A stretch of DNA of 64,000 bases from Herbaspirillum rhizosphaerae_A (GCF_046025915.1 NZ_JAQQFR010000004.1:331399-395398), one strand, 5' to 3'. Shown: positions 16,647 to 26,189, numbered from the stretch's first letter. The notes: generated by a model not told the origin, from the letters alone. A program made the numbers and translations.

Positions 16647-16807
16647 ATACTTTGCAAATGAAGAGCGGGATTTTCAACGGAATCGAGAGCTAGCTTTGTT
16701 TGATTTGGCGATCAACAGCGACGAAGCGACCAGTTCAATGTGAAATAACTTCGGCGACTCGATAAAGCATCGCGAAATGGATGGCCGGTGCTCCCCATCA
16801 ACCGACA

Positions 16808-17683
16808 TCAAATAGTGAACACACCACTTCGATACTGTGCGCACATAAACTCCACGAAAGCGCGAACTTTAGGGCTCTGCAAGCGACGGGAAATGTGCAA
16901 GATCCAGAGTTCGACTTCTTCACCTACTTCTCCCCATACCGCCAGTTCGCCTTTCTCGATTGCCCCACCGATGATGGACTGAGGCATCAACGCCACTCCG
17001 GCGCCCGCAATGATCGCATCACGCACCATCAGCAACGAGGAGAGGCGCAACACCGGCTGTGGTTCGATGGTGAGCTTGCTATCGCGTATCGTCCAGATGT
17101 CTCCTTCGCGATAGGTCGGCGTTACCACCGCCGGAACCGCGCAAGGCGTGTCGCTACGTCTGCGTGGCATGCGAATAGATGGTGCCGCTGCCAGGACCAG
17201 ACGATCCCTCGCAAAACACCTCCCGACCAGATTGCTGTCCTTGCGTGGATTGATGCGAACCGTTACATCGAAATGTTCTTCGACCAGATCAACCAGCCTG
17301 TCCTCTGCCACGGCTTCGACCTCGACCTCGGGATAGATCGCCACGAATTGGGCGGCTAGCCGTCCCAGTGCCAGTTGGGAGAAAACGAGCGGCGCCGCGA
17401 TACGAAGGCGACCTTTCGGGCTGGCCATGCCTTCACGCACCTCCTCCAGCGTGTCAACGACATCGCGCATCGGCCCCTCCGTCCCCGCCAGCAACAACTG
17501 GCCGGCTTCCGTCAATTCCAGGCTGCGCATGCCTCGTTCAATAAGTCGCAGGCCCAAAGCATCTTCCAGCTCCGCAACACGGCGCGACAACGTTGCTTTG
17601 GAGCGGCCGCTAGCGCGGCTGGCCCGGCCAAAGCCGCCGTGAGTGGCCACCAGGCGAAAGTCTTCAAGGGCGTTCAAATCCAT
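16808..17683 (-). CDS. LysR-family transcriptional regulator
   Basis: A 291-residue LysR regulator with the N-terminal winged helix-turn-helix (MDLNALEDFRLVATHGGF, then KATLSRRVAELEDALGLRLIERG) and a C-terminal ligand-binding domain. It is divergent from a quinone oxidoreductase gene across a 101-nt intergenic region, the usual arrangement of a LysR regulator with its target. I infer that it controls the oxidoreductase and NmrA-like genes. The inducer is unknown; redox-active quinones or aldehydes are candidates by analogy. Confidence 0.9.
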   Translation of the reverse strand: MDLNALEDFRLVATHGGFGRASRASGRSKATLSRRVAELEDALGLRLIERGMRSLELTEAGQLLLAGTEGPMRDVVDTLEEVREGMASPKGRLRIAAPLVFSQLALGRLAAQFVAIYPEVEVEAVAEDRLVDLVEEHFDVTVRINPRKDSNLVGRCFARDRLVLAAAPSIRMPRRRSDTPCAVPAVVTPTYREGDIWTIRDSKLTIEPQPVLRLSSLLMVRDAIIAGAGVALMPQSIIGGAIEKGELAVWGEVGEEVELWILHISRRLQSPKVRAFVEFMCAQYRSGVFTI

Positions 17684-17784
17684 AGGTGTCCCAATATTGA
17701 TACAGGCTGTCTATATTTTATGGTCTTTGTTTTAAATATGAAACCCCTTATCTTTGGCTCGTACCCAACTAAAAGGAGTTTGAA

Positions 17785-18717
17785 ATGAAAAACGTTCGCG
17801 CATTAATGCTTGCTCAATACGGCGGCCCTGACGCCGTCAGTATTTCCACATTGGACGCCCCGTTAGCGGGCGCCGGTCAGGTGCTAGTCCGTGTCCGCGC
17901 TGCCGGTGTCAACGGGCTGGACTGGAAAGTCCGGGAAGGTTATGTCAGGGACGCTTTCCCTTTGCAGTTGCCTGCAGTCCTCGGAATCGAACTCGCCGGT
18001 ATCGTCGAAGCGGTCGGGCCGGGCGTCAGCCGTTTGCGCGAGGGTGACCGTGTAATGGGGGCACTTGGCAGCCTCGGCGCCTATGCCGAGCTGGTGGCCG
18101 TGAGCGAAGAAAATCTCAGCCTGGTGCCGGAGGCGTTGAGTTTTGTGGAAGCTGCGGCCTTGCCTGTCGCTTCCGTCGCCGCCTGGCAGAGTCTTCATTT
18201 TGCAGGCCCGATCCATGCGGGGCAGCGCATCCTCGTCCAAGGTGCGGCGGGCGGTCTGGGCGGTTTCGCTGTGCAGTTTGCGCATCAGGCTGGTGCCGTG
18301 GTATTCGCTACCGCTTTGGAGAGCCACTTCGATTATGTCCATAGTTTAGGCGCCGACCATGTCATCGATTACCAGCAAGGTCGATTTGAGGAGGCCATCA
18401 AAGACATCGATCTGGTGCTCGATTATGTCGGTGGAGATGTCCTTGATCGCTCGTGGGCGGTGCTTGCCGAAAACGGTGCAATCGTCAGCACCGCATCGCC
18501 AGCCATCCAGGCAAGCACGCCCGCTGGCCGCCGCGGGCTGTGGTTCATGAACAAGCCCGACGCCGAGAGGCTTCGCTTGATTGCCGATGAGGTGGCGCGA
18601 GGAAGCTTGCAGTCCCGGATTGACGCCGTTGTGAGCTTTGATGACTTGCCCGCTGCGATCGACCGTAACCGTACCCGTCCGCAAATCGGCAAGACCGTCG
18701 TGGACTTCTCCCTCTAA
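17785..18717 (+). CDS. NADPH:quinone oxidoreductase-like medium-chain reductase
   Basis: A 310-residue member of the zinc-free medium-chain dehydrogenase/reductase family (QOR-like). The GroES-like N-terminus (GAGQVLVRVRAAGVNGLDWKVR) lacks zinc ligands. The Rossmann motif is VQGAAGGLGGFAVQFAHQAGA near residues 150-170. The likely reaction is NADPH-dependent reduction of quinones or enones in the cytosol. AAAGGAG lies seven bases before the ATG. The NmrA-like gene follows after 27 nt, so they form an operon, with the LysR gene divergent. Confidence 0.88.
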   Translation: MKNVRALMLAQYGGPDAVSISTLDAPLAGAGQVLVRVRAAGVNGLDWKVREGYVRDAFPLQLPAVLGIELAGIVEAVGPGVSRLREGDRVMGALGSLGAYAELVAVSEENLSLVPEALSFVEAAALPVASVAAWQSLHFAGPIHAGQRILVQGAAGGLGGFAVQFAHQAGAVVFATALESHFDYVHSLGADHVIDYQQGRFEEAIKDIDLVLDYVGGDVLDRSWAVLAENGAIVSTASPAIQASTPAGRRGLWFMNKPDAERLRLIADEVARGSLQSRIDAVVSFDDLPAAIDRNRTRPQIGKTVVDFSL

Positions 18718-18744
18718 TCGGCATTTTCCGAAAGAAAGCACATC

Positions 18745-19629
18745 ATGAGTATTCTCGTCACCGGTGCATCAGGCACCATCGGTTCCAAAATCATCCAGCG
18801 CCTGGCATCCAGCGGCACAGAAGTGAAAGCGTTGGTCCGTACACCAGGAAAGGTGGCTCTTCCACCTGGCGTTACCGAGGTCGTCGGGGACATGGCAAGC
18901 ACGGCATCCATGCGCGCAAGCCTGTCTTCGGTACGTACTTTGTTCCTGCTCAATGCGGTCGTTCCGGATGAAGTCACGCAGGCGTTGACGACCTTGAACC
19001 TCGCCAGGGAAGCCGGCATTGAGCGCATCGTCTACTTGTCCGTGATCCATGCGGACGTGTACACCAATGTGCCGCATTTCACCGGCAAGCACACAGTGGA
19101 GCGGATGATCGAAAGCCTCGACATCCCCGCAACCATCCTGCGCCCGGCTTACTTCATGCAAAACGACGAGCAGGTCCGGTCCGTCATCGAGGGATACGGC
19201 GTCTACCCGATGCCGATCGGCACTGCAGGCGTACGGATGGTAGATGTGCGCGACATTGCCGATATCGCTGCGGCCGAGCTGCTCCGACGGCATCACACGG
19301 CCCACGCCTTGCCCGGGCATACGCTCGAACTGGCGGGGCCGGAGGCGTTGACTGGCGCGATGGCCGCGAGCATCTGGAGTGAAGCGCTGCAACGACCGAT
19401 TGCCTATGGCGGCGATGGCCTCGACGGTTTCGAACAGCAATTGAAGGCCCATGGGCCTGACTGGCTGGCCTATGACATGCGGCTGATGATGGCCCGCATT
19501 CAGCAGCACGGCATGCATCCCCAAAATGGCGCTGCAGAGACCATGGAGAAAATATTGGGACGCCGCGTGCGCAGCTATCGCGAGTTCGTCGTTGATACGC
19601 TTGAGTCGGGCCTGCGCGCAAGCAGCTGA
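18745..19629 (+). CDS. NmrA-like NAD(P)-binding protein
   Basis: A 294-residue atypical short-chain reductase. It starts with the Rossmann motif SILVTGASGTIGSKII and has the NmrA/QOR2-type layout (GVTEVVGDMASTASMRASL, HFTGKHTVERMIESLDIPATILRPAYFMQN). Family members act as quinone reductases or redox-sensing NADP binders. It follows the quinone oxidoreductase and precedes, in convergent orientation, the MocR gene, whose 3' end it overlaps by 55 nt. Confidence 0.85.
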   Translation: MSILVTGASGTIGSKIIQRLASSGTEVKALVRTPGKVALPPGVTEVVGDMASTASMRASLSSVRTLFLLNAVVPDEVTQALTTLNLAREAGIERIVYLSVIHADVYTNVPHFTGKHTVERMIESLDIPATILRPAYFMQNDEQVRSVIEGYGVYPMPIGTAGVRMVDVRDIADIAAAELLRRHHTAHALPGHTLELAGPEALTGAMAASIWSEALQRPIAYGGDGLDGFEQQLKAHGPDWLAYDMRLMMARIQQHGMHPQNGAAETMEKILGRRVRSYREFVVDTLESGLRASS

Positions 19630-20981
19630 GACAGCCGTTGAAGTCCTGCCTGTAAGCGCCCACGGTCCTTGATGCTGCCCAGCGAGATCCGGATAGCATT
19701 CACGGATCCGCTGCCGGTTGCAAATGCCTCCGCCGGCGTGACGGCGATGCCTACGCTGTCGGCTGCACGCGCAAGCTGTGAAGAGTTCCAGTACGCCGGC
19801 AACTCGAGCCATACATGCAGGCCGTCGCCTGCACCGCTGTACCGTCCCGCCAGAATATCCCGGGCCATCCGGTGGCGTACGCGCGCCTCGTTGCGTACGC
19901 CTTCCATCAATCTGTCAGCCGAATCGTCGAGGATCCACTGAGTGGCCAGTGCGGTCGTCAGAGGAGCGACCATCAGCGCGAATGATCGTAGCGCTGACAG
20001 GAAGCGTTCGCGTTCGTGCGGATCGCGTATTAGCACGAACGCGACACGCAAGCCGGGCGTCAGGCATTTCGACAGGGTTGAGATGTAGACCACCTGTTCC
20101 GGGGCAAACGTGGCAACAGGTGGTGGCGGGTTATCGGCAAGAAGCCAGTAGGGATCGTCCTCGACGATGCGCACATTGCAGCGCTTCGCGATGCCGGCGA
20201 GCTCCTTGCGTCTGCGTTGCGGAATGGTGACGGCGGTCGGATTCTGCAATGTCGGATTAAGGTAGACCAGCCCGGGCTTGTGTCGGCGGCACGCTTCCTC
20301 AAGCATCGCAGGCAGCATTCCGTGCTTGTCTGCTTCCACCGCAATGATGCGTCGGCCGAATTGGTTCGCCGCGGCACATAAGCCGGGATAGCTCATTGGT
20401 TCTGCCAGGATGACATCGCCAGGCGCCGTCAGCGCAAGGATCAATCCAGCGATCGCCGCTTGTGCACCCGGACAGACAACAAGCTGTTGAGAATCCAGAT
20501 GTCCAAACATCGGTGCCAGCCATTTGGCCCCAGCCTTGCGATCGGAGTCGCTTCCCCCGGCCAGGTGGTAAGTCATCAGCAATTCGCTATCTGCCCCCAT
20601 CAGTACTTGAGACAAGCCTTGTTTCAACATGTCGTCGAAGTCCACGCCATCCGGAGGTGGAGGGGTGTTCATGCTCAGGTCGAGAATCGAGGTCAATTCG
20701 ACTTTCGGTGCCGCGATATAAGTGCCTCGGGCACCGCGGCCCTCCAACAAGTTGCGGCGTCTGGCTTCGTCGTATGCGCGCGTGACCGTCGTCAGGTCGA
20801 CGTCCAGCTGTGCTGCCAACTGACGCTGCGGAGGCAGACGGTCACCCGGTTTCAGCGATCCTTCTACCATCGCCGCCTGCAAGGCATCCGCAATCTGCAA
20901 AAACCGCGGCCCGCCATGCACGGCCAATCGCGGCAACCAGATCGGCAAATTTTCATCTTGTATGTTTTTCGACTGGGACAT
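19575..20981 (-). CDS. MocR/PdxR-type GntR regulator with aminotransferase domain
   Basis: A 468-residue fusion of a GntR winged helix-turn-helix (about 20-92, GSLKPGDRLPPQRQLAAQLDV) and a fold-type-I aminotransferase domain. The PLP-binding lysine is kept (K305 in YISTLSKCLTPGLRV), as is the NPTLQNPT segment. MocR proteins use PLP or an external aldimine as effector. The target here is not evident. The nearest divergent gene is a small membrane protein 283 nt away. The last 18 codons overlap the convergent NmrA-like gene. Confidence 0.88.
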   Translation of the reverse strand: MSQSKNIQDENLPIWLPRLAVHGGPRFLQIADALQAAMVEGSLKPGDRLPPQRQLAAQLDVDLTTVTRAYDEARRRNLLEGRGARGTYIAAPKVELTSILDLSMNTPPPPDGVDFDDMLKQGLSQVLMGADSELLMTYHLAGGSDSDRKAGAKWLAPMFGHLDSQQLVVCPGAQAAIAGLILALTAPGDVILAEPMSYPGLCAAANQFGRRIIAVEADKHGMLPAMLEEACRRHKPGLVYLNPTLQNPTAVTIPQRRRKELAGIAKRCNVRIVEDDPYWLLADNPPPPVATFAPEQVVYISTLSKCLTPGLRVAFVLIRDPHERERFLSALRSFALMVAPLTTALATQWILDDSADRLMEGVRNEARVRHRMARDILAGRYSGAGDGLHVWLELPAYWNSSQLARAADSVGIAVTPAEAFATGSGSVNAIRISLGSIKDRGRLQAGLQRLSQLLARRPDSSVSTTNSR

Positions 20982-21186
20982 TTTGTCTCAATGTATGGAA
21001 ATTGCTTTCAAGTAGTATGCGTCAGGATGTGCAGCAACACCATCCTCGCATGGCAGTCGCCGACGTTTTGCCCTCTCTCATCTGCATTCCGGCAAGTCAC
21101 GCCGCTGGATACCATTGCAATTTCATCAGTAGACGCAATGAAAGATGCAAGCAGGATGTCTGAGCGGAAGGTTTGAACAAAAAATG

Positions 21187-21210
21187 AAGCTGCTGAAGCA
21201 GCTTTTTTTG
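21187..21210 (+). terminator. Hairpin with T-run upstream of small membrane protein
   Basis: AAGCTGCT-GA-AGCAGCTT followed by TTTTT on the plus strand. An A-rich run on the left makes it possibly bidirectional. No plus-strand gene lies before it within 1.5 kb, so it ends either an unannotated transcript or the leader of the next gene. Confidence 0.5.
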
Positions 21211-21264
21211 AGGTGGTGCTCCTCACGATAGACAGCGTTAAGTAACAGCTTGGAAATACACAAA

Positions 21265-21510
21265 ATGATGGAATGGATCCCTATAGTCTTCGTTACATTC
21301 AAGGCCCTCGTGCTCGGTATAGGCATGTTCTTCGCCATCAAGTGGCATTACGATCAAGGGAAAAAGGAGAAAAACACGGAGAAGGAAACACGCGCAGTGC
21401 TACGCGCGGGCGGCAAGGTAGCCGCAGTCTTCATGCTATCGCTCCTGGGCCTGGGGATCGTTACCTTCGTCCTTGCCCGCAAGCTCGGTTTGGACTTGAC
21501 CTTCCCCTGA
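21265..21510 (+). CDS. Small inner-membrane protein (81 aa)
   Basis: An 81-residue protein with two hydrophobic segments (about 3-24, WIPIVFVTFKALVLGIGMFFAI, and about 50-70, VAAVFMLSLLGLGIVTFVLA) separated by a very basic/acidic loop (KKEKNTEKETR). I chose the ATG at 21265, with TTGGAAA about 10 nt upstream; a TTG five codons earlier is in frame. I do not recognise a named family. A strong terminator lies 110 nt downstream. The prediction rests on its composition and the downstream terminator. Confidence 0.6.
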   Translation: MMEWIPIVFVTFKALVLGIGMFFAIKWHYDQGKKEKNTEKETRAVLRAGGKVAAVFMLSLLGLGIVTFVLARKLGLDLTFP

Positions 21511-21620
21511 TGGCAAAGAATAGTCGGAATGATAGCGAAGCGATGTACCAGCAGGCAGGGGCGGCGTTCTCGTCTGGAATTGCGCGCCAGGTATTCGATT
21601 CAAGCCCGGCAGCAGTATGC

Positions 21621-21650
21621 AAAGGCTCTCCGATCGGAGAGCCTTTTTCT
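21621..21650 (+). terminator. Intrinsic terminator after small membrane protein gene
   Basis: A perfect stem AAAGGCTCTCC / GGAGAGCCTTT with the loop GATC, a run of five Ts, then CT. The A-rich left flank is short, so plus-strand use is favoured. Confidence 0.8.
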
Positions 21651-21735
21651 ATTGATAGCCCACGTATCAGGTTAAATCGTGAAGTCTGCCTATCGTCAGG
21701 CCAGGTTCGGGGCTTTTGTTTGAAACATCGGGAAG

Positions 21736-23607
21736 TTAAAGAAAACCGATTGATATCCAGGGAATGAAGGTAATGGCAATCAACCCTAGTAACAACATTC
21801 CCAGATAGAGCCAGATACGTTTGAGCGCCACTTCCGGTTTCACTTCGCCGATGATGCAGGCTGCGTAATAGCAAAGGCCGAAGGGCGGTGCAAATACGCC
21901 CAGTCCCATCGCGAGAATAACGACCATGGCGTAGTGTATTTCGTGGATGCCGAGCTGGCGCGCCACAGGAAATAACAGGGGGCCGAATAACACGATGGCA
22001 GGGATACCTTCCAACACGCTGCCAAGCACGATGAAGGCCACGATGGAGACCAGCAAGAATCCTGTCGCGCCGCCCGGCACCGCCGTCATCATTGCTGCAA
22101 GGTCGTGTGAAAAGCCGGATTGCGTCAATGCCCATCCCATTGCGCTGGCGGCGCCGACGATAAAGAGAATGGCGCCTGATAACGCCGCCGTCTGCACCAG
22201 AATCGGTAACGCCATATGCCACTTCAGACTGCCGCGATAAATGATCAGGCCGACGATGAGCGAATAGGCAATACCGATAGTCGATACCTCCGTTGCCGTC
22301 GCCACGCCTTCCACCACGGCAGTACGGATCACGAAAGGCAACAGCAATGCGGGAACGGCGATAGCGAAGGTTTTCAGCACGTGCTTGAGCGGGGCTTTGC
22401 TCGTCGCTACATGGTCCGATCCCGCGCGCCACCAGGCAACTACTGCCAGCACAATGGCGAGCACGAAGGCCGGCATGATGCCGGCAGTGAACAGCGCGGC
22501 AATTGATATTCCTGTTACGGAGGCGATTGCGATCAGGACCAGCGAAGGTGGGATGGTCTCGCTCATCGCACCGGATGCGGCCAGTAGTGAAATCAATTCA
22601 CTATCCTGCATGCCACGCTTGCGCATTTCGGGAAACAGCACCGGTGCCACTGCCGCCATGTCTGCAGTTTTTGAGCCGGAGATGCCGGACACCAGCAGCA
22701 TGGCGCCAAGCAGCACGTACGACATGCCGCCGCGCACATGACCGACCAAGGCTGCGAGAAACTCCACCATCACGCGCGCCAGCCCGGTTGCATGCACCAA
22801 CTGGCCCAGCAGTACGAACATCGGCACCGCAAGCAGAATCAGGCTGCTCATACCTTCGTCCATGCGGCCGACGACGATCACCACCGGTGTAGTTGTTGTG
22901 GTCAACAAATACGCACAGGTCGCTATCGCAAAGGCGAACGCGATCGGCGCACCGGCCATGACAGCCGCGCCCAGCAAGCCGATAAAGAAAATCGGCAGTG
23001 CGCTTTGTCCCATTGCGGTGAGCATCGGCGCCGCCAGATAACAGGCGCCGGCGATCACGGCCAACAACGCCGCTACGGTCAGGATGTCACGCTTGTTGTG
23101 GTGCATCAGGCGCAGCGCGCAGCTCACGAAGGCAATCAGGAATCCGACTGGAACGGCCAGTGCCCGCACCATGCCGCTCCATCCCAGTGCCGGTGTCTCG
23201 ACGAAACCCTGGTCTTCCACATAGTCGAAGCTCGGGTGCAGCATCATCAAGAGCAGCACGGCGGTGACGCCTACGGCTAGCGTTTCCGCCCAGGCCTGAG
23301 TACGCGGTGATAGTTTCGACACAAAGAAAGTAAGGCGCATATGGCAGGAGCGTTGCACCGCCAGTGCACTGCCCAGCATCGCCAGCCACAGGAACAGGAT
23401 CGATGCCAATTCATCGCTCCAGATCAGCGAACTGTGCAGTACCGAGCGCGCGATGATGCCGATGAACAGCAGTGCCACCTCGGCGACCAGTACGGTAGCG
23501 GTGAGGACTTCCACCGATTTTTCCAGCCAGTGCTGCAAGCTGCCGAGCAAGTTGCCGGCCGGGCCTTTCAGTGGCATGGGCGGTGCGGCGCTATGCACGG
23601 CGCTCAC
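21736..23607 (-). CDS. TRAP transporter fused small and large permease subunits (DctQ-DctM)
   Basis: A 623-residue inner-membrane protein. Residues about 25-185 are the four-segment DctQ subunit (LIWSDELASILFLWLAMLG). The rest is the 12-segment DctM subunit (VPMFVLLGQLVHATGLA, MSETIPPSLVLIAI and GVFAPPFGLCYY). The likely start is the GTG at 23607, overlapping the binding-protein stop by 4 nt; an ATG ten codons later is the alternative. Together with that binding protein it forms a complete sodium-driven TRAP importer for a carboxylate. The divergent LysR gene probably regulates it. Confidence 0.9.
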   Translation of the reverse strand: MSAVHSAAPPMPLKGPAGNLLGSLQHWLEKSVEVLTATVLVAEVALLFIGIIARSVLHSSLIWSDELASILFLWLAMLGSALAVQRSCHMRLTFFVSKLSPRTQAWAETLAVGVTAVLLLMMLHPSFDYVEDQGFVETPALGWSGMVRALAVPVGFLIAFVSCALRLMHHNKRDILTVAALLAVIAGACYLAAPMLTAMGQSALPIFFIGLLGAAVMAGAPIAFAFAIATCAYLLTTTTTPVVIVVGRMDEGMSSLILLAVPMFVLLGQLVHATGLARVMVEFLAALVGHVRGGMSYVLLGAMLLVSGISGSKTADMAAVAPVLFPEMRKRGMQDSELISLLAASGAMSETIPPSLVLIAIASVTGISIAALFTAGIMPAFVLAIVLAVVAWWRAGSDHVATSKAPLKHVLKTFAIAVPALLLPFVIRTAVVEGVATATEVSTIGIAYSLIVGLIIYRGSLKWHMALPILVQTAALSGAILFIVGAASAMGWALTQSGFSHDLAAMMTAVPGGATGFLLVSIVAFIVLGSVLEGIPAIVLFGPLLFPVARQLGIHEIHYAMVVILAMGLGVFAPPFGLCYYAACIIGEVKPEVALKRIWLYLGMLLLGLIAITFIPWISIGFL

Positions 23608-24692
23608 GACATTTTCCCTACGACGGCCTCCAGCGCAGCCCATGGCGCAGCGCCGAACTTGTCACGCCATTCCTTGTAGAAGCCTGCATCAGACAAGGCT
23701 TTTCGGAAAGAGTCGCGGTTGGCGGTCTCGAAGACGATACCTTTCTTGGTGAGCTGATCCTTCAGCGTCGTGTTGAGTTGCTCAACGTCGCCGCGTTGCT
23801 CCATGTAGGCGCGATCAAACTCGCGTTGTACGATTTTTTTGAGATCTTCAGGCAGAGCTGCAAATGCGCGGCGATTGCCGAGCATCCAGAACGGATCCCA
23901 GATGTGGTTGGTTTGGGTGATGTATTTCTGCACCTCATACAGTTTGCCGGAATCGATGGCGACCAGACCGTTTTCCTGACCATCCACCAGTTTGGTTTGC
24001 AGCGCTGTGTAGAGTTCGTTGAAGTTGATCGAGGTCGGGTTGGCGCCCAGCGATTTGAACAGCGACGTGAACATCGGCGACACCGGCACGCGAATGCGAT
24101 ATCCCTGCAGATCGGCAGGGGTCTTGATCGGCTTGGATGCAGAGGAAATCTGGCGGAAGCTGTTGTCGCCGGCCTTGGCCACCGAGACGAAGCCGCTCTT
24201 GTCGATTTGTGCGCGGATCAGTTTGCCCAGATCGCCGTCCACGCTGCTCCATACCTGCTGATAATCGGAATACGTGAAGCCAACGTTGGTGATCGCAGCC
24301 AGCGGCACGACGGTCGAAATGACCGAACCGGCGATATTCAGGAATTCGACGCCACCCGAGCGCACTTGCGTTAGCAGATCGGTGTCCGAGCCCAGTTGAC
24401 TGGCGGGGAAGAAACGAATGTCGAGGCGACCCGCACTGGCTTCGCGAATACGATCAGTGGCCTGCTTGAGGCGTGCATTGATCGGTTGATCGAGCGACTG
24501 GCCGGTTGCCAGCTTGTAGTTGAATTCAGCGGCGCGTGCAGGCCCCGACCAGACCGTGAATAGCGGCAACGTCGCCGCTGCAGTGAGCAAGCTGCGGCGT
24601 TTGGCGGAAGGCAGGCTCGACGGCGAATCTGATGACGAATCCAATGACGAATCCGACGAAAAATCGCCGCGTGGCGGTTTGGTTTGCTTCAT
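23604..24692 (-). CDS. TRAP transporter solute-binding protein (DctP family)
   Basis: A 362-residue DctP-type binding protein. The N-terminus is odd: about 30 residues rich in Ser and Asp (SSDSSLDSSSDSPSS) come before a twin-arginine signal (AKRRSLLTAAATLPLF, ending GPARAA). The mature part has the family pattern, including FFPASQLGSDTDLLTQVRSG, GYRIRVPVSP and the conserved Arg that binds the substrate carboxylate. It is followed by the fused permease with a 4-nt overlap. The substrate is unknown; the nearby oxidoreductases suggest a hydroxy or sugar acid. Confidence 0.9.
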   Translation of the reverse strand: MKQTKPPRGDFSSDSSLDSSSDSPSSLPSAKRRSLLTAAATLPLFTVWSGPARAAEFNYKLATGQSLDQPINARLKQATDRIREASAGRLDIRFFPASQLGSDTDLLTQVRSGGVEFLNIAGSVISTVVPLAAITNVGFTYSDYQQVWSSVDGDLGKLIRAQIDKSGFVSVAKAGDNSFRQISSASKPIKTPADLQGYRIRVPVSPMFTSLFKSLGANPTSINFNELYTALQTKLVDGQENGLVAIDSGKLYEVQKYITQTNHIWDPFWMLGNRRAFAALPEDLKKIVQREFDRAYMEQRGDVEQLNTTLKDQLTKKGIVFETANRDSFRKALSDAGFYKEWRDKFGAAPWAALEAVVGKMS

Positions 24693-24948
24693 GCTGTTGT
24701 CTCCAGTTTTTATAGGTCGGGATCCGGTTTGAGGGCGGTTTTCCAGGTGGAGGCGCCTTGTTTCACCGGATACAGTGCAGCTTGTCTGGCTGCGGCAATC
24801 GACATCTTGGCCGAATGCCTTCCAAATTCCCTGGTCGCCTTCTATGAGGTTGCCTGTGGGAGTTCGTGATTGAATGTAAGAGGTTTATTGGTGAAGTACA
24901 ATTAATTTATTTTTAAGTATCGTGTAGAAAATTTAAAGAGTTGACGCC

Positions 24949-25869
24949 ATGTATCTTCCTCTTCGTTCGATCAGTGTTTTTCATGCGGTAGCCCGTTCCG
25001 GCAGCATCTCGAGCGCGGCAGAAGAACTCAACGTTACTCCCTCGGCGGTGAGCCAGCAGATCCAGGCGTTGGAAACGCATCTGGGCACGTCCCTGATGGT
25101 CAAGGTAGGCCGTGGCGTCGCCCTGACGGAAGCCGGTGAGCGTTATTTTTCCATGATCGCGGAAGAGATCGACCGCATTTCCGAGGCGACGCAAAGCATA
25201 CGCGGCCTGCGTCCTGTGACGCTGCTGACGGTGCGAGCCACCCCGACTTTGTCGAGCAAATGGCTGCTGCCGCGCTTACGTTCATTTTTGGACGCCAATC
25301 CTGACCTGGAAGTGCGCCTGAACGGCACCAATGAAGTAACTGACTTCACGCGTGAGACCGTGGATGTCGAAATCCGCCACGGACGTGGCCAATGGCCAGG
25401 CTTGTTCACCGAAGGGCTGACAGAGGAGTGGTTTTTCCCTGTCTGCAGCCCCGGCTATGCGGCTGCAGACAGTATGGATGTTGCCGACGTCGCTCAGCAC
25501 CGGTTGATTCAGTCGGTCAAATCGCAGGTGCAATGGCCGTATTGGTTTTCCATGAGCAAGATCACTCCACCGAATCAGATGCGCCGGGTATTGTTCGATC
25601 GCAGCCACATGGCGGTCGATGCTGCCGCCGACGGTATCGGCCTGGCGTTGGAAAGCAGCCTGATGATGTGGCGTGAGCTGCGCGACGGTGGCCTGGTCTG
25701 TCCGGTACGCAATCCGCCCAAGATTTCCCAGACCACCCAATGGATTGTCTGTCCGGTCGACCATCTGCGTAAAAACAAAGTCAGCGTTTTCATCGATTGG
25801 CTACGGGTGGAGGTCGCGCAATGGCAGGCGGAACAAGCGCAATATCTGCGTCTGCCGTTTCAGGGCTAA
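24949..25869 (+). CDS. LysR-family regulator, GcvA-like
   Basis: A 306-residue LysR regulator of the GcvA/AmpR branch: LPLRSISVFHAVARSGSISSAAEELNVTPSAVSQQIQALE is the DNA-binding region, and PTLSSKWLLPRLRSF opens the effector domain. It is divergent from the TRAP operon (256 nt apart) and runs in the same direction as the oxidoreductase operon 320 nt downstream. It is the obvious candidate regulator for both. Effector unknown. Confidence 0.9.
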   Translation: MYLPLRSISVFHAVARSGSISSAAEELNVTPSAVSQQIQALETHLGTSLMVKVGRGVALTEAGERYFSMIAEEIDRISEATQSIRGLRPVTLLTVRATPTLSSKWLLPRLRSFLDANPDLEVRLNGTNEVTDFTRETVDVEIRHGRGQWPGLFTEGLTEEWFFPVCSPGYAAADSMDVADVAQHRLIQSVKSQVQWPYWFSMSKITPPNQMRRVLFDRSHMAVDAAADGIGLALESSLMMWRELRDGGLVCPVRNPPKISQTTQWIVCPVDHLRKNKVSVFIDWLRVEVAQWQAEQAQYLRLPFQG

Positions 25870-26189
25870 TCACTTTTCCCATTCTCTTTTTCCATTTTCA
25901 TCCCTCGTCCTTTCTACTTTTTAGAAAAACTAAGTATTTCTCTCGTAAATGTTAATTGTTTTAACAGGATGCGCTGAGTAAACTTTTTGCACGAGTTGGG
26001 CGAATTTCAAACTGCACAAGAAGCAGTTCGCCCAACGCGTAAGAGTCTGCCGGTCAGTCTGTTCCATGGCGCTGCTTCATCTGTGGCGGCGCAAGACATA
26101 ACGGCAATTTCACGCTTTCAGGTATCGCACCCAAAGCCCAGAACGCGAGAGACAAGGGCGATACCTTCTGTCATTGACGAGGATAAAAA
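25870..26189. other. Intergenic region and leader before oxidoreductase operon
   Basis: This 320-nt region has no convincing gene. Its left part is A+T-rich with a small inverted repeat (GTTAATTGTTTTAAC, 25951-25965) that may be part of a promoter or operator. Its centre holds a strong two-part hairpin (25995-26036). A GAGGATAAAAA stretch before 26190 serves as the ribosome binding site of the first gene. Confidence 0.5.
25995..26036 (+). promoter_or_regulatory. Strong two-part hairpin in operon leader
   Basis: Outer stem GTTGGGCG / CGCCCAAC (8 bp, perfect), inner stem AACTGC / GCAGTT (6 bp, perfect), a 7-nt bulge on the left side and a 7-nt loop ACAAGAA. No T-run follows, so it is not an ordinary terminator. 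It lies about 150 nt before the start codon of the oxidoreductase gene, if that leader is transcribed. It may be an RNA regulatory element or an operator. Confidence 0.5.
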
